64,000 nucleotides of DNA from Emydura subglobosa (taxonomy: Eukaryota > Chordata > Testudines > Chelidae): contig ML680086.1 in the NCBI GenBank assembly GCA_007922225.1, positions 6,714,997-6,778,996 of the forward strand. The letters run 5' to 3'. The notes under the pieces were generated by a model that had not been told where the DNA came from, did not search any database, and saw only the letters and a list, made by a program, of their open reading frames with translations. A program made the translations under genes and the position numbers. This document shows positions 1 through 12,500 of this stretch, one piece after another. Positions within the stretch are counted from its first letter, which is position 1. Every line of letters begins with the position of its first letter.

Positions 1-244
1 TGGGGAGTGGAACAAAGTCCATACTAAATGGATAAATCACCCAAGGCAAAAATTACTCGCTCAGCAGAAAATAATAGATCACCCATCTAATCAGATACAT
101 CTGCTCATTGGACCAGGTACATCACTTACTGACAGGGTACTACATATATCACCTGCAGGCTATAAGAGAGTCTGAGGTCTGTTGTAAAGTTATATTACAT
201 GTCAGCCCCAGTGAAGCCTTGTTGGGAACAATATACATCATGGT

Positions 245-257
245 GTTGCCAGGCAAC
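245..257. promoter_or_regulatory. RFX X-box-like palindrome
   Basis: GTTGCCAGGCAAC is a perfect inverted repeat of GTTGCC around one base. RFX factors bind X-boxes made of such half-sites spaced by one to three bases. It lies in a TOX2 intron. The motif is seen; binding is inference and could be chance. Confidence 0.3.
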
Positions 258-959
258 CAGGCCATAATACTGACCAGTAATAGTCAGTGTTTAGGCGGAG
301 AGCTGGCAATGGTGAACCGTGGCGATTCAGAGGGGAGGTAATAGATGACAGCTGGTACTACTTGCTGGAAGCAGGCAGTAGGGCCTTGGAGTGCCAGGCA
401 AGACTTTTGCACAGCCCTTCATGCCCTGAGAGGAAGATGGGCTGGGGGAAACTGAACCTTTCTCCCTGAGAATAGAATGAGTGAAGTTCCCTGGGGAGTC
501 AAAGTGATCTAGCAGTGCTGCATGGTGAAAGAAGGGAGGCTTGAGCTGCTTTTTACATAGCCCCAAGAATCTGATCTCTCCTCCTAAGAGAACCCGGAGA
601 GAAATCTAGTTATGTCCTTGATATTCTTCTAGGACGCCTTAGGTGGGGTGCTGTTTTCCTCCCACTCCTTATCCTAAACAGCTGCTTCTTTCTCACTCGG
701 GGGAGGAGAGGAAAGAGAGGACAGGCCTGTGAGAACTGATTTTTCCCACTCCACCCCGTGTGCAAGTTCCATAGCTGGCACCATGCGTTCAGGTCACCTG
801 CTTCCCTACCCTTTGGACCCTCCTCAGTTCCCTGTGATACGCCAAGGAGTGAGTATTTTCCCAATGACTGACTACAGCCATGCACACACAATGGCCATGT
901 CCAGTCACTCCTGTCAAGCTAGGCCTACGTCACTCCACTTTTGTGTCTTTCCTCTGTTA

Positions 960-1150
960 GCTTTAGTTGTTCTTCAAAGTGCTTGCTCATGTTGATTCCA
1001 AGTAGGTGTGTGCATGCCACAGGCACAGTTACGGGAAGGTTTTTCCCCTAGTGATGTCAGTAGGGTCAGTTCTGGACCGCCCTAGAGTCATGTCTTCATG
1101 GCGCCGTATATAAGGCCCTGCCAACTCCCAGCCTCAAACCCATGTCCTAA
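960..1150 (+). mobile_element. LTR-like repeat fragment with TATA box
   Basis: The stretch resembles a high-copy turtle repeat I remember. It carries a clear TATATAAG at 1107-1114 in a short GC-rich setting (GGCGCCG just upstream, GCCCTGCC just downstream), as in an LTR promoter. I cannot place its outer ends, and no coding region accompanies it. Assignment to an LTR family is inference. Confidence 0.4.
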
Positions 1151-1689
1151 GCTAGCTCTGCCTTTCAAGCATCCTTCCTTAATTTCACCTGGCCTTTTAT
1201 TTTAATTACATCATGACAAACTGCTCCAAAATATAAACATCTTTTGATTTGTCACCACTGGAAATTCATACCCTCTTCAGCCACCCCACAACACTTCTTG
1301 TCACCAGCATGGGCACTTTTTACCTTACTAACACCCCAACATTTCAGCTGTACTGTGTCACTCGAGGCTGCTCCCTGAGAGTGAACCCTCACGCCAGCAA
1401 TTCTGTCTGCAAGACATGACACCTGCACATGTACGGGTCCCCCAGGACCAAACAGTGAGACATGTCTGGAGCTTGCCAAATCTGGCATTGTCTTACAATG
1501 GTATCTGAGGAGGAAAAACAAACTTCTGCACTCTATGGGCTGCAGTGCTTTCACATTTGACTTTCTGGAGTGGGCCTCTGCTTAGTTTTCTTGCCCTGCA
1601 CCAGATGGTGTCACCACTCTTGTAACAAGTTTTTAACTTTTCTGTATTGATACAAAACAGCAAGTTTCTTGCTCCATATCACTTACAGC

Positions 1690-2330
1690 TGCTTCTACTT
1701 CATATGGCATGTGTTCCTTATATATTACTCATGGTATATATACTCACGGTATAGAACACATTGCTGCTGGATTATGGCAATGGGGGATGTTGTCCAGGAA
1801 GTCAGAGGAGTTGTCCACCTGGGAGACCTTGGGGTTGATGGTGGTGAAGGCCTGAGTAGGGAGAGACCTATCAGGAGCACAGGGCAGAAAGGACCAGTGC
1901 ATGCAGCTCTATATTGCCTGCATAGGATGGTCCATATGGGACTGCCAGTGGGCAATGAGGGTGGTAGGACCATATGGGGAATATCACCCAGGCAGGAATG
2001 TACAGTAGCAAGGCTCTATATGATTATAGTCTAGTAGGATAGTTTATATAGAGTTATACGGCCCAAGCAGGACCATGGTCAGTAACCAATTAATCTGGGT
2101 TGGTGGCAATGTTGGTAATGGGTCTATATTGCTTTATATAGTGATACAGTGACATTCAGAGTAGATAGGTGAAGAGGGAAGGCTGGTCATTATCAGGTCA
2201 TATGGCATGGAGCAGGATGGGATATAGAGAGTTATGTGCTGGTGATGGAAAGGGGGAGCAGACTCTTCATTATGAAATGTACCAAATTTGCCACAACACA
2301 GCACATTCGTTTCAACATGGGCTGTGTGCA
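1690..2330. repeat. CATATGG-rich, TATA-rich degenerate repeat stretch
   Basis: CATATGG occurs at 1701, 1933, 1971 and 2199. The 12-mer TCATATGGCATG occurs twice, about 500 bases apart. Similar TATAGAG..GTTAT units sit at about 2045 and 2223. The stretch has no supported coding frame. It may be an old duplicated or LTR-derived segment; I cannot name it. Confidence 0.3.
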
Positions 2331-3689
2331 TCTCACTTGCAAATGTTCCATGGCAGACAAATCCATTTGAACATTACAGGTGGGATTTTCAGAAGGGCTC
2401 AGTGTCAGCTTAGCTCTACTCCCACTGAAGTCTGTGGTAAAAGTCCCATTGATGGTGAAAGTCCCATTGATGTGATTATTGAAAATCCCGCTACAATGTA
2501 TCTGCTCTAACTCCGCATTTCAAGCTGAACTCCTCTCTATACTGGGCTGTACCACACAGCTTGTGAAAGAAGGAAATAAAGGAATTTGTCTTACTGCTTT
2601 TTGAAAGGAAACTGTTTCCCTACATACCATCCATCTCCCCCTAAAGCCTTCCCAAAACCTGGCCCTTGTTTTCTGGGAATCTTAAGGGCAGTTCTGAGAG
2701 TTTCCCTACAAAGAACTGGATGCAGGGTAAGGAGAGAACTATTCTTTACTCGTTTATACAGGCTGGCAGCTTCTGTTCCACCTTTGGAATGTGTATTTAT
2801 CAGTATGTGGGATGAGAGGTGAACTGTATCAGAATGACCCAGTGACATAACCTCAGAGAAATACAGGGGATTTGCACACTGAGGAGTTGCCCAGGTAACT
2901 TTGGTGGCAGTGGCTTAGCAGTTCCATGGCTGCTTGGCATTGCTGATCAGGTGTGGTATTGTCCATTCATTTCCCAAAGGGCTGTCCCACAAAGGTACAC
3001 CACCACTGGGACTGATGTCCTACCTAAAACGTGTGTCATTCTCACAACCATAGCCTTCCACAAAGGAGTCCTGCTGCATGTCATTACGCAGTGACTCCCA
3101 TCCACCAGCCTGGCTCTTGCAGGCATGGATCATTGTTTAGATGATCACTTGAGGATGGTCCCCATTTACAAACACTGATTGCTTGCACGCCCTGGGGTTT
3201 ATTAGTCCTGAGTATGGCTGAGTTAGTCTGAAGGAATGCAAAGTCATTATAATACCAAAATGTGCTCTCCTCCTGTCGGTCCTGTGCTCTGAGAGGATAT
3301 TCTCCTGCTGAGTGTGCAGCTGGAACTCCCTGTGCATGAGCCCACAAAACACATGGCTGCTTCAACTTCTGACCTCCTCTTAGATTTTAAAATGGATTAT
3401 TTTCAGTGTGGGGAGCTGCAGAGTACGTTTGCCTTTCTCAATTGGCCTTTCTCAATGGTGGCAAGATATTGTGAAGACAACAGTTCAGTAGGGCAGGAGA
3501 GTTAGCAGGGGATCAGAAGCTGAGGTGGCCATATTTGTTATGGGCATTCTGAGGACATGGCCAATCAGAGCAGAAGGCTGAGAGACCTTGGCCTACAGCC
3601 TAAGCTGTGGATACAGTTATTACCTTGTAAACAGGAAGCATCTTCAGCTCATCATATCAATTACAGTCAGATAATGATGATACTTTCCA

Positions 3690-4400
3690 ACAAGATACAG
3701 TTCAATAACTGATACATATTTGGTATTTAAAACAAATTAAAAAAACCCTCCAGATTTCACCGAAAAACTAGACTTTCTGTGCAAAGAGAATCAGCCGGTT
3801 TGATGGTAATTTGTCATTGTAAAATCAATCTCAATTTCTGGATGGTGGAGAAGAATGTATTTGTGGCAGATCTGGGTATCTTCTCACACATGCAACCCCA
3901 CTCCTGCTTTACAAAACAATGTTTCTTTTAAAAAAACCATGCTGGCATGGAAAGGTTATTGATAACTGCTACTCCTGTCATTCTGTGTGTGCGCAACACA
4001 GAGCAGTTCCTTGGGCGTCAGCAGCATTTGGAATAATTGTCTTCTCTAATTAACTGGTTATCAAACAAGAACATGTCATTATGGTACAATTACTAGCTGC
4101 TTTGCTGAGACACAGAGGTGTCAGGATTACGACTCCAACATATGCTTCTTACAGCTCTGATATTTTTTTTTCATAATCACTAACCGTATTTGCTCCCCCC
4201 TCCACGCCCTCCCTTAATGACTAATGAATTCTGCTTACGAATAAGAAAAATAAATCAGCAGGCATGGCAGATTATCAAGGAACACATGCAAAATATTTGG
4301 AGGATCTTTAAATCTGATAAATGACTTTGAAATTAAAATCCCTGGGAGAAATGTGATTTAATTAGAAAGTAGCATGGTTCTCTCAATATTTAAATGAAAA
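3690..4400. other. Repeat-free AT-rich block, candidate conserved non-coding element
   Basis: Within a repeat-dense window this 700-base block shows none of the CR1, SINE or MITE signatures. It has clustered homeodomain-type and SOX-type words, for example CTAATTAAC at 4046-4054 and AACAATG at 3915-3921. That texture is typical of developmental enhancers in introns of transcription factor genes. No conservation could be measured, so this is a candidate only. Confidence 0.3.
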
Positions 4401-5584
4401 CTTTAAAGGTCATAAACACTGCTTCAAAGCTCCTTTAACACAGAGGGGTTTTAAGCATCTCCGCTAGGATCTGCTGTTCACACTTAAGCCCTACATTTTC
4501 GAAGTGTCATGCAGTGCTTTTAGCTAAAAGACTCCCGTGACTCAGTGGGCAAATTCCTGGCTCCACTGAGTGGGAGTTTTGCCACTGACTTCAGAGAAGC
4601 CAGGATTTCACCGCAGAAAGCCAGGTCTGTGCTATGAAATGTTGCTGTTGCTAAACAAGGTTGCTACTAGTTGTGTTAACGTACATAACGCTAAATATGG
4701 TGTAGGGTCAGCATAGAGCAGCTCACTGTGTCAGCACGGCTCTTGGCCAGCGTGTTCGGACATGGTAACGTTTTGTCCTGGACCATGTCCACACACACAT
4801 AACTCTTGGAAAGTTACTTTAGGTAAACTCCTGCTGGATGTTTCCAGAATCACCTTCCCCTAATATTACTCAGCCCTAGTGGATCTAACAAATCTCAGAT
4901 TCTAGGAGTTGGCAGTAACCTCCCAAGTAGTTCACGCCAAGAAGTCTCCCCACCTCCAATATGTGAAGGACAAGCCACATAGCTGCTGTGTGAGAAGGAC
5001 TTGGAAGAGGATGCTTCAGAAAGAGCATAGACCCAGGGAAGGCTCTCGGAATATATTAATCTGTGACTTGCTGCAGTCTCACAGCGCTGTGTTTCCGGAT
5101 GCTTTGTGTTTCCTTAAGGATTCAGCACACTTCAGCATCGATGAAAGAGACAAAATATCGGTGGGGCTCCCCTCTAATGTGCCACCTCCAGGAAGAGGAT
5201 GATTAGCTCAAAAATGCAACTTCTCCCTGGAAATGACCATTTCAAGTGGTACCTCTGTAAATGTGTCAAAAGAAGAAATACCAGTTTATTTATTGTTAAA
5301 ACAAAAAAAAAATCTCTTGAGGGGTTTCTGCAGGAATAAGGAGGAATAGTTTGATATCAGCTTGGTTCCACACTTAACCACAAAGCAGTTTTTCCATTTC
5401 TTAAATAGTGCACCCCGCACACTACATGCCCCAGTATTACATTGCAACATCAGCCTAGAGCAGGATCATAAATCTAGTTCAGCAGCAGGAGACCATTATC
5501 CTGTGACAAAGTTCTCTTCTGTTATTACTGCTTCTAAATATGAAGTCTCTTTGTTCAATTATCATTTAATAGATTGCTGTAGCA

Positions 5585-5665
5585 ACCACAAGTTACTGGC
5601 ACTTTCCAAATACAAAAGACGCGGTTCCTGCCTCAGATTGCTTACAATCTAAAAAGACAAAGACA
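5585..5665 (-). repeat. SINE tail fragment (MIR-like)
   Basis: The words CTTACAATCTAAAAAGACAA and a following AGACAGATGAAGGGGGTGGG match the middle of the MIR-like SINE seen more fully at 61183-61440. Both ends are eroded. Confidence 0.45.
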
Positions 5666-8600
5666 GATGAAGGGGGTGGGAAAGGGCAATAAGACACAAG
5701 CAAAGTTGACTGGGGTAATAAGCATGTGGCTTATTACTTATTGGTTTCTTATTGTTTGTTTATTACGGTAAAAACTCTAAATTCCCCTCCCCCACCTCCC
5801 CTCTCACCCAAGTACTAAATTGCTGCTTTTCTATGTGTACAGATGAAAATAGCATCCACTGTCTCTGAATTAGCTTCCACGCAATGTTTGAATTTAGAGC
5901 ACTTTTAGTTTGTGCTACCAAAGACAAAGAAATCCTTTCCTAGATGTTTTACAGCAGCATAAGAAGAAAATAAATAGGTTTTTGATTCATCCCCATCCGA
6001 TATGGTTACTGTTATATACTGACTTGAGAGATAGGGATGGATATTCATTGTTATACTGTTATCTGATATTACATTTAAGAGCATCTGTTAAAAGCAACTT
6101 CACTAGTATTACATATTTAGTGATACAAGCCAATGAAGAGGATATGGGTTTGAAAAGCCCTTGCAAAGAGGATGGTGTCCTTTATGCACTGGGATCAGAT
6201 GAACATTTTTCTGCGCGTTTTGGAAAAAAAAATTTCAGCGCTGAAATCACTTCTGATTAGCTTTCATCCAATTTTCAGCTTTTACACTCAAAATGATCTT
6301 TAAAATGTCTACCTTCCAATCTTGCACTCAGATCCTTTGTTAGTGAATCTGAGTTGAAGCAATATGTGACTGCAACATGAATCAAAAAGACCATGTTTCA
6401 ACTGGAACAGTCTTTCCTGACACTGTTTTGGACATGCACATGCACACAAACACACACACATCAGTATGAGTATAATGCATCTATGTATGTGCATCTATAT
6501 TTATTATAGCTAGGGCTGGTAGCACCACCTATTTTTAAGGTTGCCTGATAATATATACAGTATAGGCAGTGTATATGATGTATATTTATGCAAAAAAAAA
6601 AAAAAGAGTTAAAAGCAAATGAAGGTCACAAACGCAAACACTCAAAAACGAGGAAATGTCAGAATTAAATTTGCCTCTGCCATCTTAATAGGGTTCCTGT
6701 AGGCATATGCCGGACATCACACAGAAAGTCTGGGGAGGGTCCCCAGCTCTCTCCATCAGTGCCTTAACCACAGAAAGGAATCCTTTCTGTTCCCGCACCA
6801 TCCCCTCAGTGCACTGAATGAAGCAGGGACCATGTAGAACAAATGGAATTGTGTAACTAACGATTGTATCAGATGCATACTTACTAAGGGGAAAATTAAG
6901 ATTACATGGGCTACCTTGATTCTCCTATTTCTCACTTTAGAGTGCTTGGCTTGGCAGCTTTAATGATCTTTTAACATAATTTTTTATATCAAAGTTCATA
7001 GTTGTTGTTTTTTTAAGTCAAAAGCCAGAATTTTCATCCTGGGAAACCATATTGATTCCTGCATGGTCTTTAGATCTGTAACACCTTCTCAATTCTTATT
7101 CACGTAATTGGAAGTTTTGCATGTGCGAGTACTGCAGGACCAGGCCCAACATTTCCCAGACTGATCCTTCTCAGAAGTGTAAAGAGAAATGATCCCTTTC
7201 TGAGACTGTACATTCAACTTTAAGCAAGTATGCTGTGTAAATTACAACCCCAAGAAAGAAAAAGCATGATACAAAACCTCATACCCCTTGTTTTGCCTTT
7301 CTGATACTACCGGGACACAGTTATTTGCGATCTCACTGCCCAGTGTGGTAATACTGTGTGGCTGCAACACTGCAATAGCTATCAAGTCCGAGAGACCAGA
7401 CATAGTTAGATAAAAAAGATCAGTGTATGGACAGATATGACACAATGGGTCATGCCGGCCAGCCGCCTTCAGTGGGTGCAGCAATGTGGGTGAACGCAAT
7501 TGTAAAAATGTTATTTACTCTTTTGCACTGGACTGTAATAAAATTCTCATTTGTAACTAGATGGTGATCTTACAATCCAGTCTGAGTAAGGGGCAATGCA
7601 GGAACCAGATTGTGACTGGAGCTTGAACAGTTGATTCCCCCTTCCATGCCAGCTCAGCTGAATGGGCCAACTTACTGGGAGTGTGGGGGGTAAGCCATAG
7701 CTCTGCCTGATCCCTGTCCATCTGAAAAGGGAAGGGCAGAGCATCCCAGCAGGGGCTGTCCATCCCTTTGCACAGGATCTGCCAGTACATATAGCGCACA
7801 AAGGGAAGAAATGGGACTCCTTTTCTCTCCTTACCCAGTTGGACACACAGTCGAAGCCTTAGTCATTTACCTTTCTTGACTGTAGTATGTGATGCCATGA
7901 AGGAAACACATGGTGAAAAACAACTGAAAATCCCCTCTGGACATCAGCATATTTACTGGTGTAAAGTTGCTGCTGTTTTGAAAGCAGAGTTAAATATCTG
8001 CAAATCTGTTCTGACTGACTGAAATTAACTGTATTTGACTTGTTTGATGAGGGATTTGGGTTTCACGCGGGAGGTTAGTAGATGTTTTATTTCAGTACTT
8101 GCCTTCCTTGCCCAAATTTTTCTTTCCTTTGAAAATATTTTTCTCATTTGATCATTTTCACTGGTTCCAGTTTGGTCCTCGTGGGTTGTTGGGGAATTGA
8201 CTTGCGTGAGACAGGGCTGTATTTCTGTGTCAGTTCTACAAACACTGCACCGGATTCTACTCAGACTTGTGCTCCTTGCAACCTATTGACTTCATACCAG
8301 GGTTTCATGAATGTCATCCTGAGCTGAAAATTAACCCAGAATAACACAAAACATTTATTCTTATGATAGAAAGAGACTACTTATCAACAATTGGTAAGGT
8401 CTGCCAAGTTCCATTTAGTAATGCTGATTCTCACGATATATAGTATTTTTCTCAAAGTCCCAGCTCCTAGAAAATCTCAGCATTCATTTGAAAAGGAAAA
8501 GTAAGTTTCTAGAGGTTGCAGAGAAAAGCTTGAAAACCTGAGCCTTAATGACTCAAAAGTAGAAAGCAAAGAAAAAGAACCCAAAATTTAGGATTTCTGG

Positions 8601-8729
8601 AAAAGTCATGATTTTTAAACCAATCTCATAGTTCTGGGCGGCCTCACTCATTATTTTTGAACATTTGAGATTTGCAGTGCTGGGAGGCTTCCTCATACTG
8701 AATTAATTTATTGATACTTTTTCAAGTAC

Positions 8730-8830
8730 CTGGACCAGATTCTGTTCTTATTCACACTGGGGGTAACCGTATGGAATGACTCCATTGATTTTACACCAGT
8801 CTCAGTCCGTGTGAACCCTCCACCTCCTCA
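8730..8830. mobile_element. Decayed palindromic MITE
   Basis: The words CCAGATTCTG, TCCATTGATTTTACACCAG and a following AGTCCGTGTGAACC recall the 'CCAAATTCTGC...' palindromic MITE family seen intact at 52846-52953. The arms are diverged and no target duplication is clear. Confidence 0.35.
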
Positions 8831-9430
8831 CTCCGTGACATTCACTCTTACCATGAAGACTTTCCTCATGTATTTCAATAAAATAGATAAAATCTCACTC
8901 ATTCAGATTGCCGTAGCTTGACAGCCCTGATGGCCGTGAATCAAAAGGCAAGCGAAAAGGCTCTTCTCTCTGAAACAGGTCTCTGCTAGGGCAGATGGCC
9001 AGCCTAGAACCCTGTTGGGATTTTTTGTAGCAGATATGCTCCTTTGACAGGTCTGTCCATCTCTGGCCTGCACCAGGAACACAGACCTATGTCACGAGAG
9101 AGAGGCTGCCTTTACCATCCTAACCCCTTCTCTCAGATACCGAGGCAATGAGCGTGTGTAAATATCTAGCACCTCCCAACTTCCCCAACATTTGAGTGTT
9201 CAGACCCAGAGGATTGTGTGGGGCAAATTTCTCTTTCTTTCTTCTCCTCTCACTCCCCTTTGGCAGCTGCATCTCAGGGAGAAACCAACTTTTCCTGCAA
9301 ACTGTATTTTAAAGCCCCATCCCCAGTCACAAAGCATCACAGTGCAGTGGAGGCAACGGTGAGATGTAGCAACACCAGACAGTGCCCTGTTTTGCTTTAT
9401 TAATTATTATTCATTGTTTGGTCCTTTCAG

Positions 9431-9511
9431 GCATATAAGAGGAAAACAGAAGCAGCGAAGAAGGAGTATCTAAAGGCTCTGGCAGCCTACAGGGCCAGCT
9501 TGGTTTCCAAG
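9431..9511 (+). CDS. TOX2: TOX2 exon: C-terminal end of the HMG box (27 codons)
   Basis: The exon is bounded by TTTCAG before 9431 and GTAACA after 9511, in phase 0 at both ends. It encodes [20 protein letters not shown] followed by RASLVSK. This is the basic helix at the end of the HMG box, which helps hold DNA in the bent complex, and the start of the linker after it. The peptide is near-invariant across vertebrate TOX paralogues, so this exon alone does not separate TOX2 from TOX3; the next exon does. The length is an exact multiple of three, so skipping it would keep frame but remove the last HMG helix. Confidence 0.96.
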
Positions 9512-12500
9512 GTAACAGACAATGTGTTTCATACATGAGTCTCTATGGATGTGGCAATGATGAATTAGCTGGAACTCATGGAAATCTCTGGGGAAGAACA
9601 AGTTTATAAGAAATACACTGTAACCGTGCTATCAAAACTAATATCAGTGTTAAATACCTTCTGTAAGAGCTAAATGAAATGCTCTGCAGCACAGCTTGAG
9701 CATACACAATGCAGTGTGGGTGCCAATTTTTTTTCCCATAACGCACCAAATAAGATCTCATTTATTACGGCACATTGCAATGTTTGGTGGAAGAGCTTCC
9801 ATGACCCCTCACTGCAGTTGGATTGCTTTTTGTAACCGCGCTGAGTAACAACCTATTTGCAGGTTGAGAGAGGTTTCCATTTTGTCTTGGTTTTCCCCGC
9901 CCCAACCCACCCCTAAATCCGAGGGGGACTGCATTGTCTGCAATGGGTTACCGTCGCTCAGAGGTGAGATGTAATTTGAATTCCAGTAGCTGGTTCTGTT
10001 GCTCATATACACCATTCCAGAGCACGGTGCTTGGATTCTTTACACTTCTCTAGCAATTGGCCTCCAGGTGATAGGCTGACAAGCAAAAGGATTTGCAGTA
10101 GACGGGCATTTTGCAAAAGGCACTAAAGACAACGGGCCATATCCTCAGATGGTATAAATTGGGGTAGCAGTATCAATGGACTTGTAGCAGCTGAGGAACT
10201 GCTCGACGGTTATGTAACTTTGGAGGTTTTGTGCCCTCAATGCCCACAACAGGGCACTTTTTTTTTTACCCATTGCAGGAAAACCAGTATATTAATTCAT
10301 GGCCGTACATGGGAGTGTGCAGAATATAAGTGCCCACACCCAGTGCTCCCCTCGGTTGCCAAGTCTCCTGGAATGGTAGTGTGAGCCGTGAGCATATCTG
10401 TCTGAGCTCCCGCTGCCATTGATCAGGACGCTGTTGTCCCCCTATAACAAGAGGAAGGAAGAACTTGCTGACTTTAATTCCTGAGAGGGGAGAAAGGAAC
10501 TGATCCATACGTTTCCTAGACATTACCCGTGGACGTGACCATATTCCCCAATTTCCAGTCCTGGCTTATCACTGGCCAACTTGCCATTTGCCATCTGTGT
10601 CCTTATCAGCCCGTGCCATGGCAATCAATGGGCATCTCTGCCAGTGCAGAGGAGGGAACACTTCCCAACTTCTCCTGCCTCCCAGTGGCTTCCTGCTCAT
10701 ATCCCAAGCTCCTTCTCCAGCCCCCTGAATGAGGAGAGGCTGTGAGCACTGTAGTGTGACACTCATGACTCCTGCAAAGGGCTGGGGTGGCAAGCTGAGC
10801 CTGAGGCTGTTCTGGAATTGTGCTCAGTAGCTGGACAGGAGCCACATTCGCTGATCTGGGGTTCAGCCCTGCTGGGGCTGGAGAGTGGCAGGGTCTGACC
10901 CAGCGTCCAGTGCAGTGTAAACACCCAGTCACTCCACTGGCCTGAGTGGTGGTACTGTGAATTCACACTGCCGTCGCTGAAAGCACGTTGGGCTGTTCGG
11001 ACCTGCAGGGAGGAGACTCTGGCTATGTGAGGAAGGGACAGCGAGGCCTTCTGGAGAGTGCAGGTCCACAATGGCAGGGAGAGAGCCATGAAGGAGCAGC
11101 CCAGCTATCTGGAGAGCAGAGCCTCAGGTGTGGTGGTGGTAGAGGGTTATGAGCTGGTTATTTATATTGGCTCCCTGGGCAGAAAAGGTTTTAGTTTCTT
11201 CCCCCCCCCCCTCACTTTGTCCTCTTCACCCCAGTCTCCAGGTCCCCTTAATTCCCATTTCTCTTCCCCGCCCTAGTCAGCTCTGTCTGTCTTTCCTTTC
11301 TTCCCAGCCCATCTTCCCCGTCTCTCTTTTTGCATCCTCCCACATCACTAGGGTGGGGAGTATGCCTTCTGCCCAGCTCACTTTCTCCGACAGTTCCTGA
11401 ACTAGGGGTGCTCTTCCACAGTGTGGAGGCCAGTCTTGGGCAGGTGGCTTCTGCCTGCACCAGAACTCCCACAGGATCATGCTGCCCCGTGGCCTAGCCA
11501 GCCTGGGACCCTAGTAGCACTTGTTGGCCTGGTTGACATGAAGCACTCAGCACCTCCCCTCCTCTCTCTCGATGTAGCCCAGGTGCTAGAGAAGACTCTG
11601 GGTGCAGTTTCAGATGCCAACTGTGTGGAGTTAGAGGCAACATCAATGGAAGTGGGGGGCAGGGAATCAATCCTCCCGCCAGGTAGAGTTACTTCTGGGT
11701 TGTGATTTACCAGGTCAGTGCACAATATGGGATGTGACAGGAGCTCAGTTACCACTGTGATCAGTTCCATAGAAACAACATAGATTCTCTTTGTCCTGCA
11801 GCTGTTCTTTCCCCTTTGAACATGGCTGGATCTGGGAGGAGGAGCGTTATATGCAGGCAACAGATTCTCTGGACCATTAGTCTAGGGGAAAGTGCCTGTA
11901 CTTTGTCACTGGAAATATGCTAATCTCTACTCCCCGCTCCCCTGTGCTTACTCTTCTCTTCCATTTGGGGTTAATGCAGAGCGCAGTGGTAGGGAGAGTT
12001 TACTTTGGTGTAATCTAATGGATAGGTCTGCGGTTCAGACTGACCTTCTAAATGGAAACAGAAGTCTGCATTGCATTCGAGAAGGGGGCTGTTTCCCCAG
12101 GCCATGTTAGGAGAAAAAGTTAAAAGCAAATGTGAATGTGAATGAATTCCTAGAAAACAGGGAAGTGTAACATCCCAAACTATGAAGAAATAAATAGCTA
12201 ATTAGTGCTATAACATCTGAGAGCTGGGTAAATAACACATGGCAGCAGTCATAGTAAACAATAAAAACAAACTCCTCTGCAGTAGAGGAGGAAACCCAGT
12301 CCCAGGGAACAGGGATGGAGAGAATGGATTTACCACTTTCAATTCAGGAAGTGTATGAATTTCACTCACAGTGAGGTCCCAGGACATTAGTACCGATACG
12401 TCTGAGATCTTGGCTCTTCTTCTGTTGCATGGGTGTTGCTCATGCCTCCTCCATGGTTTCACATGGTAAATTTTATTCTTTTTGCTGTACCCAAGTTACT

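Larger units (their letters stand above)
1..9430 (+). other. TOX2: TOX2 intron preceding the last HMG-box exon (5' end outside window)
   Basis: This stretch has no exon that continues the HMG box; the codons that should precede AYKRKTE are absent, so it is taken as intron. It ends in a pyrimidine-rich tract and the acceptor TTTCAG at 9425-9430. It holds a TATA-containing LTR-like stretch near 960-1150, degenerate CATATGG-rich sequence at 1690-2330, a repeat-free AT-rich block at 3690-4400, SINE and MITE scraps (5585-5665, 8730-8830), a poly-A run at 6592-6605 and otherwise unremarkable unique sequence. All open frames here are short and lack recognisable domains. Confidence 0.85.

Noticed and set aside
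1..9430. Search for the upstream HMG-box exon
   Set aside because: No codons for the first HMG helices found on the + strand; the exon is upstream of the window.
11477..11860. 127-codon open frame on the minus strand inside a TOX2 intron
   Set aside because: No domain, no splice logic and no promoter; an overlapping frame of similar length exists on the other strand. Length is within chance for this composition.
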